Below, piece after piece: positions 10,051 to 22,506 of a stretch of 64,000 bases of DNA. Under the pieces are notes generated by a model. That model was not told the DNA's origin, did not search any database, and was given only the letters and a program-made list of their open reading frames with translations. This DNA comes from Salminus brasiliensis. Taxonomy: Eukaryota; Chordata; Actinopteri; Characiformes; Bryconidae. Every line of letters starts with the position of its first letter. The stretch's first letter is position 1. A program made the position numbers and the translations under genes. The DNA lies in NCBI RefSeq assembly GCF_030463535.1, contig NC_132891.1, forward strand, positions 11,877,949-11,941,948, given 5' to 3'.

Positions 10051-13000
10051 TATTCTGATTTTTGTATATGTATTCATGTTCAGCCATCACTAGACTGCCC
10101 AGCCCTATCAATGTCAGTTTTTTCAGGCCATTCTTTCACCATAAAATACCTACAACATAGGAAGCATGAGTTCATTAACATTAATAATGCTAACTAATAT
10201 CCGATACCATGAAACTGGGTTATATTCGGAAAATATCTCTCAGCATATTAGAGAACTGTAATCGCTGTAAGTGAAAAATAACGAATTCCCTCACTGCTGA
10301 TATATGCCAGCTGTCTGGCCCTCCATGATAAATGGAAGCAATGAAGTGAGTGTCTGTAGCAGCAGTTTTCTTTGTTGAAGGGATCACATTTGGACACAAC
10401 ATGTCATGACCCACATGCTTTTGTTCCAAGGAGAATTGGGGGGAAAGTGGGAGAGCTCCCTGAGCTAAATATTCAGTACTCGGAGTGATTAAAAATCAGA
10501 TGAAAAGTTAATTTGCTCTTATGGCCCGAAGCTACTAATCTACTCAGATATCCACTGAGGCGCAGATGTGATTTGCAAATGGATATGGATATTTTAGAGA
10601 CCATCAGTCTTCAGTCGAAAAATATCACCCAGTAGAACTTTCACAGAGTAATTCGGTGGCATGCTAATTCCTGGGCTCATTTTACATCACTGGGAATTCT
10701 ATATATCATTGAATAAACATTAATGAAAAGCCTTCTTAACGGCAAAAAAGAAGGTGGCAAAAATCGGGATATATCCAGACTGTTTCTAAGCAGGTTTGCC
10801 TTTCTTTTCAGTGCAGGTTTGGTTTTTTTTTCCATCTTGGATCTTCCCTTATTTTTGCTAATAGGAAATTCCACTGCCGCTTCAAAAGGTATACATAATT
10901 GAATCATGAAGATGCAAACTCATTCATTCAGAGTGGTTTGACGTGAAATTCTAGGTCAGAATGGTTGATAGTGGTTGTGACAGGAACCAGGCGTCCGAAG
11001 TGTTTATTGCCTCTAAAAGCTTTCTCACTGAACGTTATTGCATGAAATGGTTACAAATACGCTTCCTGACGCCCAAGACACTGTTTAACAAACGTTTAGA
11101 GAGAACCTCTTGCCCTCTAAAGCCCATTTTTAAAATCCATTCATGGCAGAGAGATACATACAGGCCATTGTAAGGCAAACTAGTTCTTAAAAATGGGTCC
11201 AAACACCTTGTTTTCTCAGATAAACCATGATTTTACCATTATCAGCATTGCATAGTAAATACTTGTGCTGTTGATATTGCAAGCCCTGGTTCCTATTACC
11301 ACCCCTATAGTTTCTCTACACTGAATCATTTCATTCTAAGATCATCTGAATGACTATGTTTACATCTCAACCACTAAATTATGTTGAATTGTTTTGAAAA
11401 AATGATGGATTTTCCCCTGAAGCTACCCTATATCTCTTTGTATTGTACTCACAGTTCCAGGTTTATGGATTCTAAGGCCCCTTAAACAGAATTCCTCCGG
11501 GAACTGATCAGTCTGCACTCTTGACATCAATATTTGCCTGGGCTGTGACAGAAACCCTATTGCATAACCATAATGTTGTCAGTGGCAGCTCAGTCCAAAT
11601 TTACTGCCAATCAATACACATCATTATGCAGTGGCATTCAGTTCCCCAAACTAAAAGAAATCAATAAAGCTATTGGGATATTGAACACAAAGGTTGGGAA
11701 TTAAACTATGTTGATTGGATCTCAGCAAGGAAGCAAAATGGCTAACTTTCGATTTGACCTTTTTTCTTTAATGAACATTTTAGGTTATTATAATAAAGTG
11801 GCTCAACCACAATTTTCTTTGTGAACCCCCCCCCCCCACCCCCCCAAAAAAAACTGTTCTAACTGACTTTTTTAAATTAACTTTTACATATATTAATAAT
11901 AGAGAATTCATTCACAATTTACAATGTATTTATTTATTTATTTTGTTAGTTTGAAAGCGTCGACAGGGGGCACAGCACATTTTTCATTTCCGTGGTTCTC
12001 CTGAAACTGTTTCTGGCCTAGATAATGCCCATGAAATATGTGATATCTGTGAAAACATTGCTTCTTGACATAGACACAACCTGAAAAACACCAGCATCCT
12101 TTTCATTTACTGGTGGCCCCATTGATTCAAGTCACAGCGTCTCTGTGCTCAGTCTGTTGGTGTGTTTCAGAGTTTTGCTAGTCTTTATCTCTGTCTAACA
12201 TGCTGATCACTGATTGGCTGAGGTAAATGAGGGTGTAAGGCCTGCTTGATTGTCTAGTCCTGGGTGTTTGTTCCAGCTCATGTCCCACATTGCCATGGAA
12301 ATGCAGCTTGTGGCTTGGGGGGCTATGCTGAATGGCTGATGGAGCTGTATATTATGAAAGTACAGCTCCCCTGACCCTCGCCATCCAGCTCATGCTCGCA
12401 AATGTGCCACCCTTACTGTAGACTAAGATATGGCCTGAATAGCTGTAGTGAACACGTCTGCCATACTGATGACCATTTCTAGAGGTCCCGTGCAAAACAC
12501 ATGGCCAATTTCACAAAGGTCTGGGTCTGGCGACATAGATCCTTTAGTTTTGCTAATGACTCTCCAACACAGGAAACACAGGATGTCCAGAGGCCTTACA
12601 TGCCAGAAAGTCTCAGAACAGAAACTTTCTGACAAGCTAAATGTCTAAATTCCTAAAAGAACATTAATCTGCTGATGAAACTGCAGATCTCATGGCAGTA
12701 AGTAGATTTGAAGAGTGCTAGAATCGTCGCTGTACGATTTCGCTTTCCTGATATTCTCAGATTCATTCTCAGATAATTACCCAGCCATCTGTGGAACAAC
12801 AGCGACCCCAGCATAGGTGTGTGGACTACCTCAAGTCACTTAAAACCAGGAGTCTGATTTTGGATTAAGAACTTTAAACCTTTAAAACTTTTAATGCTTT
12901 TGTTAAATGAGACAAAAACATGTATTGCTTCATTCCCCTGTTAACTAAATCACCCTGGCCATAGTTCTCCAGGATGACATCTGAGAACCTGCATTTGACA

Positions 13001-14186
13001 TGTTGTCTGATCTACTATAATTTGTTTATATAAACTAGTTTATTAGATGCTTAAATTAGCTTAATTAGCTATTTTTTATCTCACTCTTATCAACGTGCTG
13101 TTCTGTATTCTTTTTCTGATGTACCTTAATCTGTCCAGTGACGGTACCGCTGTACCAAAGCCCAGGAAAGCTCTGTAGGCCCAGACTATGTTATTTATGT
13201 GTTGATTTTATATATCTATCAGTTGATCCATGCATCTGATTTCGTACACTTAGACAGTCACTTATTGTTTGAATGTATCATTTATCCTGCTATTTTCCTA
13301 TAATAAAGTCATTGTACTGAAATCACCTTGAATGCATGTGCTGTGTGGTTCAGGCAATTCCCTTGACAACAAGTCCACCCCTCCTTGATTTCAACTTTAA
13401 TTAAATCTAAATTTGACCACTGATTAAAGTGATTTATAATCAACCCTCTAGCAAATACGCTACATAGCTGTCAGGAGTTCAGGTCTTTGAAGAACCTGAA
13501 GAAAGCTTTGAATGTTACAGCCTGAACGCAGTAAAGGTTCGATCTGGCTGCTGAACATCATTACGATTTTTTGGTTTGATGTGAAATAAGCCCTTTACAG
13601 GGTCAGAATTGTGTCAGAACCAGACACAGTAATGGGGAATTTTATTAGGATTCGAAATTAATTTGCTGTGATGTGCACAGTCATTGAGAGTAACCTGGTG
13701 CTTTGAAAGGAAACTCACTGACAGTGTTGATGATATGTAATGTAGATGTAATGTAACCATATAAGCATGTAAACATGTAAGGTTCTCTAGACCAGTGCAT
13801 TTCACGTCTAACTATGCCGAATGACTTTTTTACTTGTTAAAAAGTACACCCACCCTCAATATCAGAGGCTCTGGTAGGGGGTCGGAGACTGGGCTTAATG
13901 AGGCCCAGGCAGGGTAGAAAGGAACCAATCAGAGACTTCTCTGCTTCGTACATTGCCGCTTGTTTTATTGTCCAAAAAAATTGGTGTGAAAGGGCACTTA
14001 CAGATAGAATTTCCAACCACACGTGGTGCACAGTCCAGGTTTGGAACGGAAAAGTGTGGTTTTCCGGCATAAAATGGCTTTTGTTGGACAAAAAAACTAA
14101 AGTTTTAACAAAGTGCTAGATTGTGTGTGAAACTGTTTATAGATTAGAAATAAAAATGTAGAGTTTGTTCGCTCTTTAAAGAAATG

Positions 14187-14361
14187 CTTAACAACTGGTG
14201 TCTTATGAATGATCTCAACAGGTTAAGACTAACGCTTGCAGATCTTTACAAAACATTTGGCTCGTAGTTAAAGTTCTAACAGGCACAATGTGCTGAATGC
14301 TGGTGATGGTCTATGAAAATCAACCTGTCCTGTTATATATTATTGGTTCACCAGTTGTTAA
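14187..14361. mobile_element. Short MITE with CTTAACAACTGGTG inverted ends
   Basis: CTTAACAACTGGTG at 14187-14200 and CACCAGTTGTTAA at 14349-14361 are inverted repeats that end in TTAA. The interior (GAATGATCTCAACAGGTTAA, CTAACGCTTGCAGATCTTTA) is repeated at 15718-15885. A further CTTAACAACTGATGG follows at about 14374. The TTAA ends could be part of the element or a target duplication. Confidence 0.65.
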
Positions 14362-15717
14362 ATGTGTAGAAACGCTTAACAACTGATGGAGCTGCCAATG
14401 TTGTTCCTGGCAATTCTGTCAGATTCAAAACTCTTCTGCACTATTGATATCACTTTTGTGTTTGTGTGCAGAAAAGGAGATATTTAATAATGGAATGAGA
14501 AATATCACGTCATAACAAGTCTTGTTGTCTGTGCAGCCTTGTTTTGAGGAAGGAAAAATCCTTTACGTTCCATCTGTTCGTTATCTGTTGACATGGAAAC
14601 AAATGGGAAAAAGCAGAAATGACCAAGACTACTGAAGAAAACTGAATGTAAATGGAATTCTTTATATAAGTAACTATGTAATTAATCTTGCTTTTGCTTT
14701 ATTCCATATAAATAGTGTAAAAAAATGATGACAATAGGCCCCCGAGGGTTGCCTAAATGGCTCGAAATGAGTCATATTAGAGCACGGTATGATGAAAGGC
14801 TCGGGTGGAAGTGTAAAAACAGCCAGTTGCTTATTTAAGGGAATCTGTTTCACTGAATTGATTTGGGCTCATCAGTGTTTTGTGAAATGCTTTCACTTCC
14901 TAGCTGCTTCTCACACTCACATATTTAACCATGCCGTATGAGTCAAGCGGCCGAGTAAATGTTTCAGCATCCCACCCACAGGCTGAGTGACAGAACTGGA
15001 GCACAGAGGATCAATGGGCTCTGTCCCCTTTCTAAATCAGGGATGCATTCTCCCTACAGTTCACACGAGTTTACCACGGTCCACCGCTGCAGTGCATGGG
15101 AAGACTTGAGCGGCCTTTGAATGGTATCCCCCGCGTGCTCCGTTCTTTCTGTCCGATGTTTGTTTCCCTTCAGATGGATCGTGGTACAATGAGAATTGGT
15201 GAAGAGCCGCAGAGCCTGCAGGTGTTTGTTAAAGTCATGCACCACCACACCTAATCTCTTTGTCATTGCTGTTGCGGAGGAGAGATTATTTGGGAAATCG
15301 GGTGGTGCCACGGGGCTTAAGCAAATGTCTCTACATGCTGTGGCCCCACATGAGTGCGACGGCAGTAATGTATGCAGTTCCTGCCGTATAGCCTTGCTAT
15401 TGTATATGCCAAAATGAACAATGCGTATGCAAATGATGGGCCCAAGATTGTTCTTTAGTATTTTTGCTAAGATGGAATTTTACCCCAGACCATGGTGGGC
15501 TGCAGAGTTTTCTGAGGGATTTTCTAGCACATGTCATGTTTGATCAAAGCTCACTGTGAATTAATTAACTCCACATGAATTATTCAGCACGTTTCAAGTG
15601 CAGAGTATGAGCCTTTTCCTCGGCCCTCTTGGGGAAACAGACAAAGAGACAACCTCATGATAGTATTCCATTGGGGGAGTGTATTGTCATAAATAAACTC
15701 ACCAGGGCTTGTGTTAG

Positions 15718-15885
15718 ATCTCATATGAATGATCTCAACAGGTTAAGACTAACGCTTGCAGATCTTTATGAAACATTTGGCTCATAGTTAAGGTTCTAAA
15801 AGGTACAGTGCGCCGAATGCTGGTGACGTTTAGCATTTTTTGAAAAACCTCTATGAAAATGGACCTGTCCTGTTATATATTTTGG
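15718..15885. repeat. Second copy of the 14.2-kb MITE interior
   Basis: TGAATGATCTCAACAGGTTA, AGACTAACGCTTGCAGATCT, AACATTTGGCTC and CCTGTCCTGTTATATATT match 14200-14345 in the same order and strand. It has an extra stretch around 15830-15850. The inverted ends seen in the first copy are not evident. Confidence 0.7.
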
Positions 15886-15899
15886 TTTAGTTGAGCAGG

Positions 15900-16280
15900 C
15901 ATGGCGTATTTGTTTTAGCAGGTATCTGTTTTTCGGGGCTGATATCAGCAGAAAAAGCTGGATCAGACATCAGAGGGGAAATGAAAATGAAGGTAATTTG
16001 ATCCTGGAACAAATGTAGCCTAAATTAGCGAACACGCACCCTGTTTGATGTGATGTTAGCTGTGCGTTTCTTCCTGTGGGGTTGTAGAGGGCTGCTTTTA
16101 GAGGCTGATCTTAAGTAAAGTGCTTCAATTAAAAAAAGCTCATTTTAAATTATTATTTGAAGAAGGGGAAAAAATGGGATTGATCAGTATCAGCCAATTA
16201 TCAAGATTTTAATGTCAGTGTCAATATTGTCAATTTTTTTTTTTTATGTTTTTGCGACATCTCTTTAGTCCAACCAAAGC
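15900..16280. repeat. Dispersed repeat family B, copy 1
   Basis: Contains GGGGCTGATATCAGCAGAAA, GAGGCTGATCTTAAGTAAAG with TGCTTCAATT, and CAAGATTTTAATGTCAGTGT. The same blocks occur in order at 17160-17475, and an inverted block at 33590-33790. Probably an old hAT-like element; no ends identified. Confidence 0.55.
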
Positions 16281-17159
16281 CAAAGCCTAAGCCAATAATA
16301 ATATATGCCGATATCTCAACAATAAAGCACTATCGAAGACTGTGAGTGTCTGCTAGCTCAACATATCAACAAACTGAACATCTAGCCAACAGTACATTCA
16401 AAGACCTTGGTGATGATGCAGCCTGGTCTCAAAAGAAATTTGTACATATTTGAATAATAGACCATTTCAGAGTTACTGCAATGTGAACTATAGGATGGTT
16501 CCTTCACTATAACCTAAGCTCAACCTGACCCTAGTAGAATGTGAAGTTCTTACCGTTTCTGCAGGAGAAGCTCCTTGTGAATCATAGAATATATACAGGG
16601 CTTCACTGCATGCTGCTTTTCTCCATTATCCTTGTGAATCGTTCAGATTGTCTTGGGGTACACTTAAGTTGTTTTTGTATGTATCTTATAAGATCTTGTG
16701 AGATGATTCCACTTTACTTCGTCTAAATCTTAGGGGGTATACGGTGCATGCATTTTTATGTTGGCCAAAGTAAAATGAATAATTACGTAGATTTATAGCC
16801 TTCTGTGCTATGTAAATCATGAAGAAGACTGCCTTTATTGTTGGATATTCTATGTTTTTTCTTGCAAATGAGAGTGAAAGCTTATTCAGAGTGTGGTTCG
16901 GAATATTTGTTAATTGAGCATTTAATCAGAGTAACAATGGAACATATATCTATCTATTTTAAAAACATAAAATCCCTCCGTTTTTTAAAATACTAAAATA
17001 ACAGATTTTACGATTCTAGTTTTTCCCTGTCAACATGACAGCACTGAAACTTTCAACAATCTACACCTTGGAAAGTGTTTTTGAAAAGCACTGTCAGTGA
17101 CCCCCCCCCCCCCCCCCCCCAATCCACTCACAAACGCTGAGGCCAAAACGCAAAGACCA

Positions 17160-17475
17160 TTATCAGTATCAGACACTTACAGATGGTATATCAGTATCGC
17201 TGGGTATTGATATTGGCCCAATATTAGTAGAAATTTCCGAATTGGATATTGTAGAGAAATAAAGAATGAATCCAGTTCTGTAACAAATCTGAAATAGCAC
17301 GCACTCACACACTGGGCGAAGTGATATTGCTAAGTGTTTGAGTAGTTTACTTTTAGATGCTCATCTTAAGTGCTTCACTTGAAACAGATCATTTTAAATA
17401 TATGAAGAAATACTGGATCAGTACTGAAATTCTGCTCATGATAAAGATTTTAATGTTGGTGTCAGGACCAGAAAC
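17160..17475. repeat. Dispersed repeat family B, copy 2
   Basis: TTTTAGATGCTCATCTTAAG, TGCTTCACTTGAAAC and AAAGATTTTAATGTTGGTGT align with 16100-16230. Upstream it has ATCAGTATCGCTGGGTATTG, a motif common in old fish DNA transposons. A 20-base C run (17101-17120) lies just before it. Confidence 0.55.
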
Positions 17476-20400
17476 ATAACAGTCAAGTCACAAGTAACAT
17501 ATGTTGCAGTATTTCCTGTATACTACTTAAATCTGTATACAGTATTTCTTTAGGACTGAATTTCAGCTTCTTAGCTGAAATAATTTCACGGTTGCCATCA
17601 ATCATTGTTGCTATCTTGACTGACAGGTACACAATGGAGGAGAGATTGCATATTCATCCATGTGATTACTCTTATGTGTTTGTAAGTGCAATAGAAATAT
17701 TATCCAAGGTTCTTTCTATGCTAATGCAGCGGTGTGCTATTTTTCAACAAGCTCAGCTTTTCTCAGTGCATGTCCTGATTGAAGGCCCGGCGGTGGCTCT
17801 GGTGGTTTGGCTTGAAAGGAAGCCCAGGCTGCTGTATGTTTTTTTTCCTTGTTGTTGTTTTTAATTTTTTTTCTGATCATGGAGTAATGCATTATTACCT
17901 ACTGTCATTTTTCAGCAGTGTTTTTTTTACTCTCGTTTGATGAAGTCCACTGCACACCATGCTTAAGCTGGGGACACCCTGTGGTGTCCAGTTTCAGAAC
18001 ATGTGCTATGGCAATGGGCTCTCATGTCACTTTCTTAGCGGCACCCTGCATTTTCCTCACAGCGTCCGACATGCATGCTCAGCACAGACGGCGTGTAATG
18101 AAATGAATAAACAAACCACAAAAAAAAGTGGGACTGAAAGTTGTCTCTTGGCACGCTGACCTAAAATTCAGTGAAGACTAGCCACGTTTCCACTGGGATT
18201 AATCCAGTGTGGCGTACAGAGCGTGGCTCAGCCTGTAAGGATTATATGTGCTGGACTTGCGCTCTCGTTGTCCTACTTTTCATTAAAATATCAGAGAGAG
18301 AGACAGAGAGAGAGCGAGAGACAGAGAGCGATAGAGAGGGAGGGAGGTGTATTGCAGGAATGCTTGGACAGATGGAGTGGGGGTTTCATTTAACTGTACC
18401 ACGTAGAGAGAAACGCTCTGACTTTCCATCTCAATGCTTAGACATTTGCAAGTCTCTTCTGTTTCATGGTGGTATTTATAGTCTTTCTCTATTTAATGGG
18501 CTTTATTATTATTTTATTTTTTTTTACCAAAATTGCAGATTTTAGGCCTCTGTTGACTAGATGGCATCAGTATGTTGATCTGCAAGGGATTGTGGGATTG
18601 TCGCATGATCTGCTCGGTCGCATGCACTGACATATACTCATATTTCAACCCCCAACCACTAGGAACGTCGCTTAGCTGTAGAAGCTACTGAAATATAAAT
18701 GAGCCACTTAAAGGCAGGGGCTGTATCGAGCCAGTGTTTAACAGGAGTCACAGGATTTTTTGTAACAGGCGCTTCTGGCTACCATATCCTACCCCTCGCG
18801 ATTCCCGATTGAGAAATGCAGTGGGTAGCTTCAGTTCACTACGCTGCGGGTTTCTGTAGTCAACACTGAGGCCTACATAGCCTGGCAAACCTCCAGATGT
18901 GGTGACAATATCTACACATTAGACTAATTTCAGAATGCAATATCGCCAATGACTAATACATGCACAAGGCTTCCTTTATTGTTGGATGCACTATGATTTT
19001 TTACAAGAGTGCAAGCTTATTCAGAGCGCAGATTGCTTATTACTAGCAATAGAAATGCTTCAAAATTACTTGGAATAAAATTATTTTACAATGACTTTTG
19101 TTGAGGTTATTCCATTGTGAAGGTCTTTGCATGGCTGTGAGAATATGACCAGTGGCCAATTTTAGGCCTGTGTAGGCTAACTGAACACATTTCAAGTTGC
19201 AATATATAACATTATTTACCCTTAAACAATTGTAAACACTCTTAAACATTCAAATCAGTCCATTTAAATACCATTTAATAAATAATTAGCTTCCTGAAAG
19301 TACCAGTGTATCAAATCAGTGTGTCAGTGTTTGTCTTATTGGGAACGTTGCATGGGAAAAAGTTACTAAGCTACATTAATAACGCTGTAAAGCAAACCAT
19401 TATTGTGGCACATGTTCAATGTTATAATAGGCTAACCCTCCTGGAACCTTTAAAATGTTCTTATAACTTTCTCTGTTAGCTGTTAGAGTATAAGAAATAC
19501 GCCATCAGTTTCCATCAACATTCTCCAAAATACCTTCCTACTAATGTGACTGCATTTTATTTATTTTTTTATTTTTTGTAATACTGATCCAGGCTTATCT
19601 GATCAATCCTGATAATCCTGATGCAGATGTTTACATATCACCGTCAGCAGAACTCTATATTAAAATCGTTGCCTATTGACTTCGGCTCAGAGTTCCCATT
19701 TCAGCACATCTCTAGTACAAAAAGAAAATCCAGCATTCATTTTGCTTGTTGTTCTTTTGGTCCAAGTCCAGCTGCCAAAACAAGACCACAGCACCTGGTG
19801 GGAGCATAATTAACACAAACAAGTCATTTGCTTACAACACAAATAAATGTGAAAACACACAGTGTAAAAGATTGCGGCGTGGAGGGGAGCTTGTTCTGCT
19901 TCTTTGGTTATCGCTTTTAAGAGGGTTTTCAGACGAAGAGTGATAAACTGGCATACAGTGAAATAGTTCACTGATATAGCATTTTTTTTACAGCATACAA
20001 AGTAGTGAATAGGTGCATCGAAACTCCCCTAAGGAAGACTTGCATTGGTCCTCTGGTATCTATAAAAAACACTCAGGCATTGTATTAAAGTTGCAGGCAG
20101 ACTGCCTAATTTATTTCTCTAATAGCCTCACTTTCTCCCTCTCTTTAGTCCACTGCAAATACACACCTGCTTGTGTGAGGTATTGGATTGATGGTTGGTC
20201 TGTTCTGTTCATCAAGAGCTCCAGTCTTATGTGTGCAGAATCTTTTGGGAGTTTGCACACCTGCTATGTTTCCTCTCCTGTGATTTATTTATATTCTCCA
20301 TCTCCCTCCCTAGAAATCAGCCCGTGAAGGAGCACGGACGGAGTCCCGTTTCTAACGACTCTGCAAATGCGCAGCGGTAGTTGGGCATAAACTGGCTGAA

Positions 20401-20599
20401 TAATTGAAAATGTGTCAGACTACAGGGCCGTTTCAGTGCAGTTTCACCCCACTTGCAGTAAAAAGGAAGGAAGTGTTCTACTATGCCTGGACGCTGGAGA
20501 GTGACGACGTGTCGAGCGGCTTTTTATCCACCCACACCTGCTTGACTCATGCTAAAATGAATACCCTGTACACCGAGACCCCCCCTCCCCTGTGTCCTC

Positions 20600-20870
20600 C
20601 CTCCTAGATGTCCAGAGTGTGAGGTGTAAGCAGGTGTCAAGACACAATGTGATCCATCACCGACGGTGCGAGACACCTTTAATCCGATAATGGTCTCGCA
20701 TCCTTTTATTAAGAGTAAGAGATAAGCGAGAGGCAAGCTAGCCTAATAAAATGAGCCATTGTTATTCTACATGGCACAATGTGACTCATTGCTGATTTAG
20801 CATTCAGGAAAGCTATTTATTATGGATCGTAATTATTGTTGAGAGGCTCGAGCCAAATTAGCAACCTCAT
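20600..20870. promoter_or_regulatory. Candidate conserved regulatory DNA 100-370 bp before exon 2
   Basis: This stretch shows no similarity to the repeats in the window. It contains AGGTGTAA (20621-20628) and AGGTGTCA (20632-20639), two T-box-like half-sites, and ACACCT (20672-20677) in the opposite sense. It also has CCATTGTT, a SOX-type core, and TGCGAGAC/GTCTCGCA as an inverted pair. A block resembling CACAATGTGAYYCAT occurs twice. Assignment as an enhancer is inference; conservation cannot be tested here. Confidence 0.25.
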
Positions 20871-20975
20871 GAATGCCTGAATGGTCTGGGGAAAGAGGAA
20901 GAAAAAAATCTCATTACGGCAGCTGCATTGAAGTTGAATGTGTGTTTAACTTGTGTCTCTCCACCTTCTTTTCAG

Positions 20976-21040
20976 ATGTTTTGATGGACTCCACCACAGC
21001 GACGGCGGAGCTGGGCTGGACTATATACCCGTCATTAGGG
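20976..21040 (+). CDS. ephb2: ephb2 coding exon 2: start of ligand-binding domain
   Basis: This 65-nt exon sits between a polypyrimidine tract plus CAG (20973-20975) and donor GTGAGC at 21041. It encodes residues 34-55, with the Asp codon split across intron 1. LMDSTTATAELGW is the characteristic opening of the EphB ligand-binding domain. The exon enters in phase 1 and leaves in phase 0, so the next codon is the Trp that begins exon 3 ([11 protein letters not shown]). The alternative donor one base upstream would break the frame. The 65-nt length is the usual one for Eph receptor exon 2. It is too short to stand out as an ORF and was placed by homology and splice signals. Confidence 0.93.
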
Positions 21041-21712
21041 GTGAGCACTAGCAAACTGACCTACTCTGCTTTTTGCATTTGCCTTATGTAAACTGAGCGC
21101 TGTGCTCATTTACCTTATATAAACCCCGTGCTTCATTGCACAAATCCACAATGACTCATGCTGCTCAATGCCTAAAATAGCATTTGAAGGGAACCCAAAT
21201 TAGACATAATAAGACTGAATAAAGCAACTGCTTTATTTTCACAATAATATGGATGTGCATATATTAAGGGATGAATAGACTGATATGGGAATTGTGGGCT
21301 GATGCCGATATCTAATATTTTTCATAGTTTTGCATCTGTCGATGCTGATGCATACAAATTTATAAATTGTACAGACTAAATTCACCATGACATGTAATAG
21401 AAAAATGTAATGTTGATTGGTGGAGTGCTGATTTTCTGAGTACAGTAGCCTAGCTTTGCATACATTCTGCTCTTCTGAGATGCAATAAATAAATGATCAA
21501 ATATCCCTTTGAAATAACATTCATATCCAAGCATCTGGCCCAAAGCCCGATATCTGTGGCCCAACATCATTGTGCATCCCTAGCCTATATATTTCTATAT
21601 ATATATCACTGTGAAAAGAGATCTCTAGCACGTCTAGTGTTTGTAAGACATGCTTTCACCTTTAGCAGGAGGCATTACTAATTCACAGTCTCTTCCTCTG
21701 CTCTTTTTCCAG
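21041..21712 (+). other. ephb2 intron 2 (672 bp)
   Basis: Bounded by GTGAGC and TTTTTCCAG. The middle (about 21230-21570) resembles an old dispersed DNA-transposon relic, with GCTGATGCCGATATCTAATA and GATGCTGATGCATAC. No other function seen. Confidence 0.85.
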
Positions 21713-22397
21713 TGGGAGGAGGTGAGTGGCTATGATGAGAACATGAACACCATCCGCACCTACCAGGTGTGCAATGTCTTTGACGGCAGCCAGAACAACT
21801 GGGTGCGCACCAAGTACATCCGGAGGCGAGGGGCCCAGCGCATCCACGTGGAGATGAAGTTCTCGGTGCGAGACTGCAGCAGCATCCCCAATGTCCCCGG
21901 CTCCTGCAAGGAGACCTTCAACCTCTACTACTTTGAAGCTGACTCAGACACGGCCACCAAAGTGTTCCCAGCCTGGATGGAGAACCCCTGGATTAAGGTG
22001 GACACCATTGCAGCTGACGAAAGCTTCTCACAGGTGGACCTGGGGGGGCGCGTGATGAAGATCAACAGGGAGGTGCGAAGCTTCGGGCCCGTGTCTCGTA
22101 ACGGCTTCTACTTGGCCTTTCAGGATTATGGGGCCTGCATGTCGCTCATCGCTGTGCGGGTCTTCTACAGAAAGTGTCCCCGCGTGGTGCGCAACGGGGC
22201 TGTCTTCCCGGAGACCTTGTCTGGGGCTGAGAGCACTTCCTTGGTGGCGGCCAGGGGCACCTGTATACCCAACGGAGAGGAAGTAGACGTGCCTATCAAA
22301 CTGTACTGCAATGGAGACGGAGAGTGGTTGGTTCCTATTGGGCGCTGCATGTGCAAAGCAGGGCATGAGGCAGCGGAGAACGGCACCATCTGCAGAG
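21713..22397 (+). CDS. ephb2: ephb2 coding exon 3: ephrin-binding domain and first Cys-rich part
   Basis: Encodes residues 56-283. The ligand-binding domain jellyroll runs to about residue 212. Its four conserved cysteines are C75, C110, C120 and C197; spacing matches EphB2 (C75-C197 and C110-C120 are the expected disulfides). Family signatures visible include [56 protein letters not shown] and [20 protein letters not shown]. After YRKCPR the Cys-rich module begins (C210, C239, C254, C267, C269, C282). An N-glycosylation sequon, NGT, lies at N278. The acceptor is TTTTTCCAG at 21704-21712 and the donor GTGAGT at 22398. The exon is clearly more GC-rich than the flanking introns. There are no stops or indels over 228 codons. 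Confidence 0.98.
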
Positions 22398-22449
22398 GTG
22401 AGTTTGTCCGATCGTTTGAGATGTATTGATCCAAGCCTTGCCTGGTTTC

Positions 22450-22452
<3 letters not shown>

Positions 22453-22503
<51 letters not shown>
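22453..22503. repeat. (TA)n microsatellite just inside intron 3
   Basis: About 25 TA units begin 56 bp after the exon 3 donor. Alternating poly-Tyr/Ile frames here are artefacts. Length changes in such a tract could be a polymorphism next to the exon. Confidence 0.95.

Positions 22504-22506
<3 letters not shown>

Larger units (their letters stand above)
2203..20975 (+). other. ephb2 intron 1 (18.8 kb)
   Basis: Bounded by GTAAGA and TTTTCAG. No nested gene was found. Besides the features listed separately (CpG element, 68-bp array, SINE, MITEs, dispersed repeats), it is mainly AT-rich unique-looking DNA with short simple repeats: (AAT)n 7913-7950, C-runs at 11826-11845 and 17101-17120, and a GA-rich tract 18293-18346. 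The sections 10060-13900, 14400-15700 and 17500-20600 show nothing I can assign. Confidence 0.85.

Noticed and set aside
21040..21041. Alternative donor one base upstream for exon 2
   Set aside because: It would give an exon of 64 nt and break the frame into exon 3; the 65-nt choice joins G-WEEV correctly.
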